From Legionellaceae bacterium UBA2794 (GTDB lineage Bacteria; Pseudomonadota; Gammaproteobacteria; Legionellales; Legionellaceae), in NCBI GenBank assembly GCA_002352055.1, contig DEHS01000094.1:67502-83493 (forward strand): a DNA stretch of 15,992 nt. The letters are read 5' to 3'. The position numbers were made by a program, and so were the translations under genes. Below are positions 13,137 to 15,992 of the stretch, in pieces. The number at the start of each line of letters is the position of its first letter. Position 1 is the stretch's first letter. The notes beneath the pieces are model-generated. The model was given only the letters and a program-made list of their open reading frames with translations. It was not told where the DNA came from and searched no databases.

Positions 13137-14588
13137 TCAAGATATTTGTGTAACACATCTGTAACGATAGCAGAGCATACTTGCTAAGGAAAAAAATAAA
13201 AACCAAAGAAATATCATAAATGAATTAGAGAATCCAAAAGGAAATGAAACAAAACTTATAAAAATGGAATAGGTCCAGAAAACATAAGGTACACCAGTTA
13301 GGACTCCTGGGTTACGTTTAAAATTAACCCATGATTTACCCGCAAAATAACCCCATAATAAAGCTGCTAAAAAACTAAAGACACCAAAATCGATAAATAA
13401 TCCAGCCCATGCTCCCGTAAAAAACCCATACACATTGTCGTCAAGTAAAACACCGTACGCATTTTTTAAAAAATCCGCTCCCCCGGGAATAATTCTAAAA
13501 AAAGCTGCAAATAAATCGATTTGATATGCCCCATACATTGTCGGTGTCACTTCACTGGAAGATAATAATCGCTCCGAAATAGACAGGCTTTGAATGAAGT
13601 AGAATGTGGTGCTTAAAATCGTTTGCGTAAAACCAGGATCATTTAACCATTCACTGGTTTTAACCAAATATTCTTTTGGATGAGCCCCCCATACATTTTC
13701 TGCATGAGCTACCATGCTGGAGGCTGACATTCCGGATTCAGTGCTTCTTAGAACCCATATAAAGCTACTGTAGGCAAAAAACAGAATTACCAGGGAAGCA
13801 ATAGCCATTCGAAGAGGTAATGATCTCGGCGTATAGCTTTTACCCATCTTATTTCTAACATAACAGGAAGCACCTATAAATAGAAACAGAACCATAATCG
13901 GACTTCTTCCACCCACACATACAGCTAATATAACGATACTAATAACAAATAGAGAACAAAGTATTTTTGATAAACGAGGGATGGTTTCATAACAAATTAT
14001 TGTCGCAACAAGTCCAACAAACCCGGCTGGATAAGCTAAAAAAGCTAATGCACTGAGCAATGTGCTCTGCATCGACCCACCATGAAGCAATCCTTGAGCT
14101 CTCAACTCACGCAATCTTGTAATTGATGAAAAACTAAAATCGCCTAAAATAGCAAGCTTACTGTAAACGCTAGCTAACGCACCCAAAAATCCAATACACA
14201 GAACAAAAGAAATAATAGTATATAGTGATTTATTAGTTATATAAGAAATGTAGGACTGCTGATGATACAAAGTTTTAAAAATCACAACTCGAGATAAAAT
14301 GGTTGATCCAACGATAAACATTAGAAGATGCATTGAAACAAAAAGGAAAGTAGAGATAGAAGCAGCAGGAGTTAAGTAAATTGGGCCGAAAAAATAAACA
14401 AGACAAATAAATGCCCAAAATAAAACCATTAAATTTGCAGGATGAACAGGCTTCCGTATTTGGGTTTTATTAAAAAGCGTCTGTGCAACATAACGCCCAT
14501 CTAATACAGTTGAAGCATGTGATGCCAAAGTTCTAATTCCCTTATATGTTAAGAGGAATATCTTAACTTTTAAATTTAAAAAGTACAA
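13137..14588 (-). CDS. wzy: Probable Wzy O-antigen polymerase
   Basis: An inner-membrane protein of up to 483 residues with about ten hydrophobic segments (roughly 55-75, 78-100, 120-140, 173-200, 209-226, 230-245, 258-280, 390-417, 432-450, 455-475) and one large loop of about 110 residues (281-388). GGRSP at 226-230 is a motif often seen in O-antigen polymerases. This topology fits Wzy, which joins lipid-linked repeat units in the periplasm. The start is uncertain: the frame opens at a TTG (14588) without a good ribosome binding site. Another TTG at 14528 has AAGGGA 9 nt upstream, and the first ATG is at 14429, at the edge of the first membrane segment. It is divergent from wzz and convergent with the epimerase gene. 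Wzy proteins share little sequence, so the call rests on topology and company. Confidence 0.75.
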   Translation of the reverse strand: MYFLNLKVKIFLLTYKGIRTLASHASTVLDGRYVAQTLFNKTQIRKPVHPANLMVLFWAFICLVYFFGPIYLTPAASISTFLFVSMHLLMFIVGSTILSRVVIFKTLYHQQSYISYITNKSLYTIISFVLCIGFLGALASVYSKLAILGDFSFSSITRLRELRAQGLLHGGSMQSTLLSALAFLAYPAGFVGLVATIICYETIPRLSKILCSLFVISIVILAVCVGGRSPIMVLFLFIGASCYVRNKMGKSYTPRSLPLRMAIASLVILFFAYSSFIWVLRSTESGMSASSMVAHAENVWGAHPKEYLVKTSEWLNDPGFTQTILSTTFYFIQSLSISERLLSSSEVTPTMYGAYQIDLFAAFFRIIPGGADFLKNAYGVLLDDNVYGFFTGAWAGLFIDFGVFSFLAALLWGYFAGKSWVNFKRNPGVLTGVPYVFWTYSIFISFVSFPFGFSNSFMIFLWFLFFSLASMLCYRYRCVTQIS

Positions 14589-14672
14589 CTACCATTCAAA
14601 CACAATAATCAATGAATAAAAAAAGTTTTAGAAATTCGAATAATTAAGTTATTATTACCCTTTATTTGCGCT

Positions 14673-14699
14673 CAGGTTGTCACTAATCGTATCAACCTG
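14673..14699. promoter_or_regulatory. Inverted repeat in the wzy/wzz divergent gap (possible operator)
   Basis: CAGGTTG, 13 bases, CAACCTG: a perfect 7-bp inverted repeat with half-site centres 20 bp apart, about two helix turns. It lies 40 bases before the wzz ATG and about 75 bases before the longest wzy start, where a regulator could affect both promoters. No clear -35/-10 pair could be assigned in either direction. A chance palindrome is possible. Confidence 0.3.
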
Positions 14700-14738
14700 T
14701 CTTAAAATCTTTTAGCAATGAAAACCGGGAAGTAAACT

Positions 14739-15815
14739 ATGCATAATGAGATAGGTTCGCCTAGAGCATCTTTAATTGATTCATCCATTATTCTTTATAA
14801 TGTAGATAACGATGACTTTAAAATGATCGATCTTAAAAAACTTTTTTCTGAATTATATAAAAAATCCTGGTTATTATTATCCTTTACCCTGTTTTTCGCG
14901 CTTTTATCTTTTGCATTTACAATTACGCTAAAACCTCAATTTAGAATTTCAACCCATCTGGAAGAGCCGACGGTTAACGATTTTAAAGATCTATACGTTA
15001 ATTCCGGATCTCAACTTAACCAGTCCGAACTGTTTAATCTATTTGTAAAAAAACTGGCAAACCCACAAAATTTTACTTCTTTTATAAGCCAATATTCACA
15101 GAAAAATAGAGCTTTAGATGAGTCCTCTTTCAAAAGCGATGGTTTATCATATGATGCAATGCATTTGAAGTCTCGCGTTAAAATCAATGAAAATCAGGGG
15201 CGGTTGCGAGAATATCAATTAAATCCAAATAAAATGATGGATAATGGTATAGATGCCGATTTAATTATTATGTCTCCGAGCGATATAGCAAAAAGTGATC
15301 TGAACCAGCGTTATCTCGATTATACAAATAATAAATTAATTAACGAAATTGCAATAAAACAACATGACTTAGTGAATATACAAACCACTAATCTTGAGCA
15401 ACTGATCATGAATCAAGTAAAAATTCTAAAGAATAAACATTTATTTTTAATGGAACGATTAAGGTCACAAATCCAGGAAGCACATAAAGATCCGGTTAGA
15501 TATAAAGCGCAATTGTCTCTGTTGCAAAATAGGTTGTTGAAAGAACAGATCTACATAGATATGCTTTCTGGTGATAATAAATCCATCAATCAAATCATTG
15601 ACGATAGAGAAAATGTTACCTTACAAAGACTCAAGAATCTAAACTTTGATTTGGCTCATGTTAAAACATTTAATGCACCATCTGCGCCTAATACGGAAAC
15701 TATATATCCTAATAAAAAGATATTCATCATTGCAGGAGCTTTCTTTGGATTTTTAGCAGGGCTATCATTAATTATTCTGCAGATGGGTTTTCGTACAAAA
15801 AAAGAGTCAAAATAG
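14739..15815 (+). CDS. wzz: Wzz-type chain-length determinant
   Basis: A 358-residue polysaccharide co-polymerase that sets the number of repeats added by Wzy. It has the Wzz plan: a cytoplasmic N-terminal part (about 43 residues) with MIDLKKLFSELYKKSW just before TM1 (about 44-63), a long periplasmic part rich in Gln, Lys and Asn with helical, coiled-coil-like character (about 195-315), then YPNKK and TM2 (about 328-347) with a short basic tail. There is no kinase domain, as expected for O-antigen type Wzz. GGGAAG lies 6 nt before the ATG at 14739. The first 28 residues are an extension before the usual MIDLKKL start; an internal start at Met29 would remove it but has no evident binding site. 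It is divergent from wzy. Confidence 0.88.
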   Translation: MHNEIGSPRASLIDSSIILYNVDNDDFKMIDLKKLFSELYKKSWLLLSFTLFFALLSFAFTITLKPQFRISTHLEEPTVNDFKDLYVNSGSQLNQSELFNLFVKKLANPQNFTSFISQYSQKNRALDESSFKSDGLSYDAMHLKSRVKINENQGRLREYQLNPNKMMDNGIDADLIIMSPSDIAKSDLNQRYLDYTNNKLINEIAIKQHDLVNIQTTNLEQLIMNQVKILKNKHLFLMERLRSQIQEAHKDPVRYKAQLSLLQNRLLKEQIYIDMLSGDNKSINQIIDDRENVTLQRLKNLNFDLAHVKTFNAPSAPNTETIYPNKKIFIIAGAFFGFLAGLSLIILQMGFRTKKESK

Positions 15816-15963
15816 GTTTATAACATTCACATTACTTAATACTATTAACTATATCTTACGAAAAAACCGCATTAAAGTTCTGCTCTTACCTTTGGGTAAA
15901 TCAGGAGGGTATCTGAATTATTGGAAAATAAATCAGGTTACCCATATCAAAAAATTAAAATAT

Positions 15964-15992
15964 CTATTCCACAGTAACAGCACCTTCAATAG
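15964..15992 (-). CDS. Possible 3' end of a gene entering from the right edge
   Basis: Read leftward, the last bases encode IEGAVTVE and a TAG stop. The ending resembles the SVTVE terminus of glucosamine-6-phosphate synthase (GlmS), but the preceding residues differ from the usual NLAK, and eight codons are too few to identify a protein. The 148 bases between wzz and this point hold no clear gene or terminator. Confidence 0.2.

Noticed and set aside
15886..15943. Alternative hairpins TTACC/GGTAA and GGGTAA/TTACCC resembling a terminator or switch
   Set aside because: Stems of 5-6 bp with no T-run and, in the second case, a loop of nearly 40 bases; not enough to call.

Overview
The window is most of a heteropolysaccharide locus (O-antigen or capsule type) from an AT-rich Gram-negative bacterium. 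Everything coding is about 35-40% GC. Codon usage, gene style and the acetamidino/legionaminate-type gene set suggest a gammaproteobacterium of the Legionella/Coxiella kind. That placement is inference; the window holds no taxonomic marker.

Layout, left to right. (1) Minus strand, 1-2856: manC, then gmd, then the 5' end of fcl, which runs off the left edge. This is a complete route from mannose-1-phosphate to GDP-L-fucose, with a good sigma70-like promoter upstream of manC (2974-3002). (2) Minus strand, 3124-9184: seven tightly packed genes, transcribed right to left. They are a CMP-nonulosonate-type cytidylyltransferase, a class III aminotransferase, a PtmA-like short-chain dehydrogenase, a WbpG/PseA-like N-acetyl sugar amidotransferase with its HisH and HisF partners, and a hexapeptide acyltransferase. 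Together they look like a pathway to a CMP-activated, amidino-bearing (probably acetamidino) sugar, but no NeuB-type condensing enzyme is present. (3) Plus strand, 9508-12523: Wzx flippase, a family 2 glycosyltransferase and a WbpV/Gne-like epimerase/reductase, almost without gaps. (4) A 613-base non-coding stretch, 12524-13136, with a striking GC-rich repeat structure: three copies of a CCCTCGG/CCGAGGG hairpin, two of them forming 31-bp inverted ends of a ~300-bp unit filled with 43-bp tandem repeats. (5) A probable Wzy polymerase on the minus strand (13137-14588) and, divergent from it, a Wzz chain-length regulator (14739-15815). The last 29 bases may hold the 3' end of another minus-strand gene.

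Working together: GDP-fucose and a CMP-activated amidino sugar are made in the cytoplasm and assembled with the help of the GT2 enzyme and other transferases not seen here. The unit is flipped by Wzx, polymerised by Wzy and length-controlled by Wzz, so this is a Wzx/Wzy-dependent system. The initiating glycosyl-phosphate transferase and most glycosyltransferases must lie outside the window. Several start codons were moved from the longest reading frame to sites supported by ribosome binding sites or family N-termini (manC, hisF, the cytidylyltransferase, the GT2 and the epimerase).
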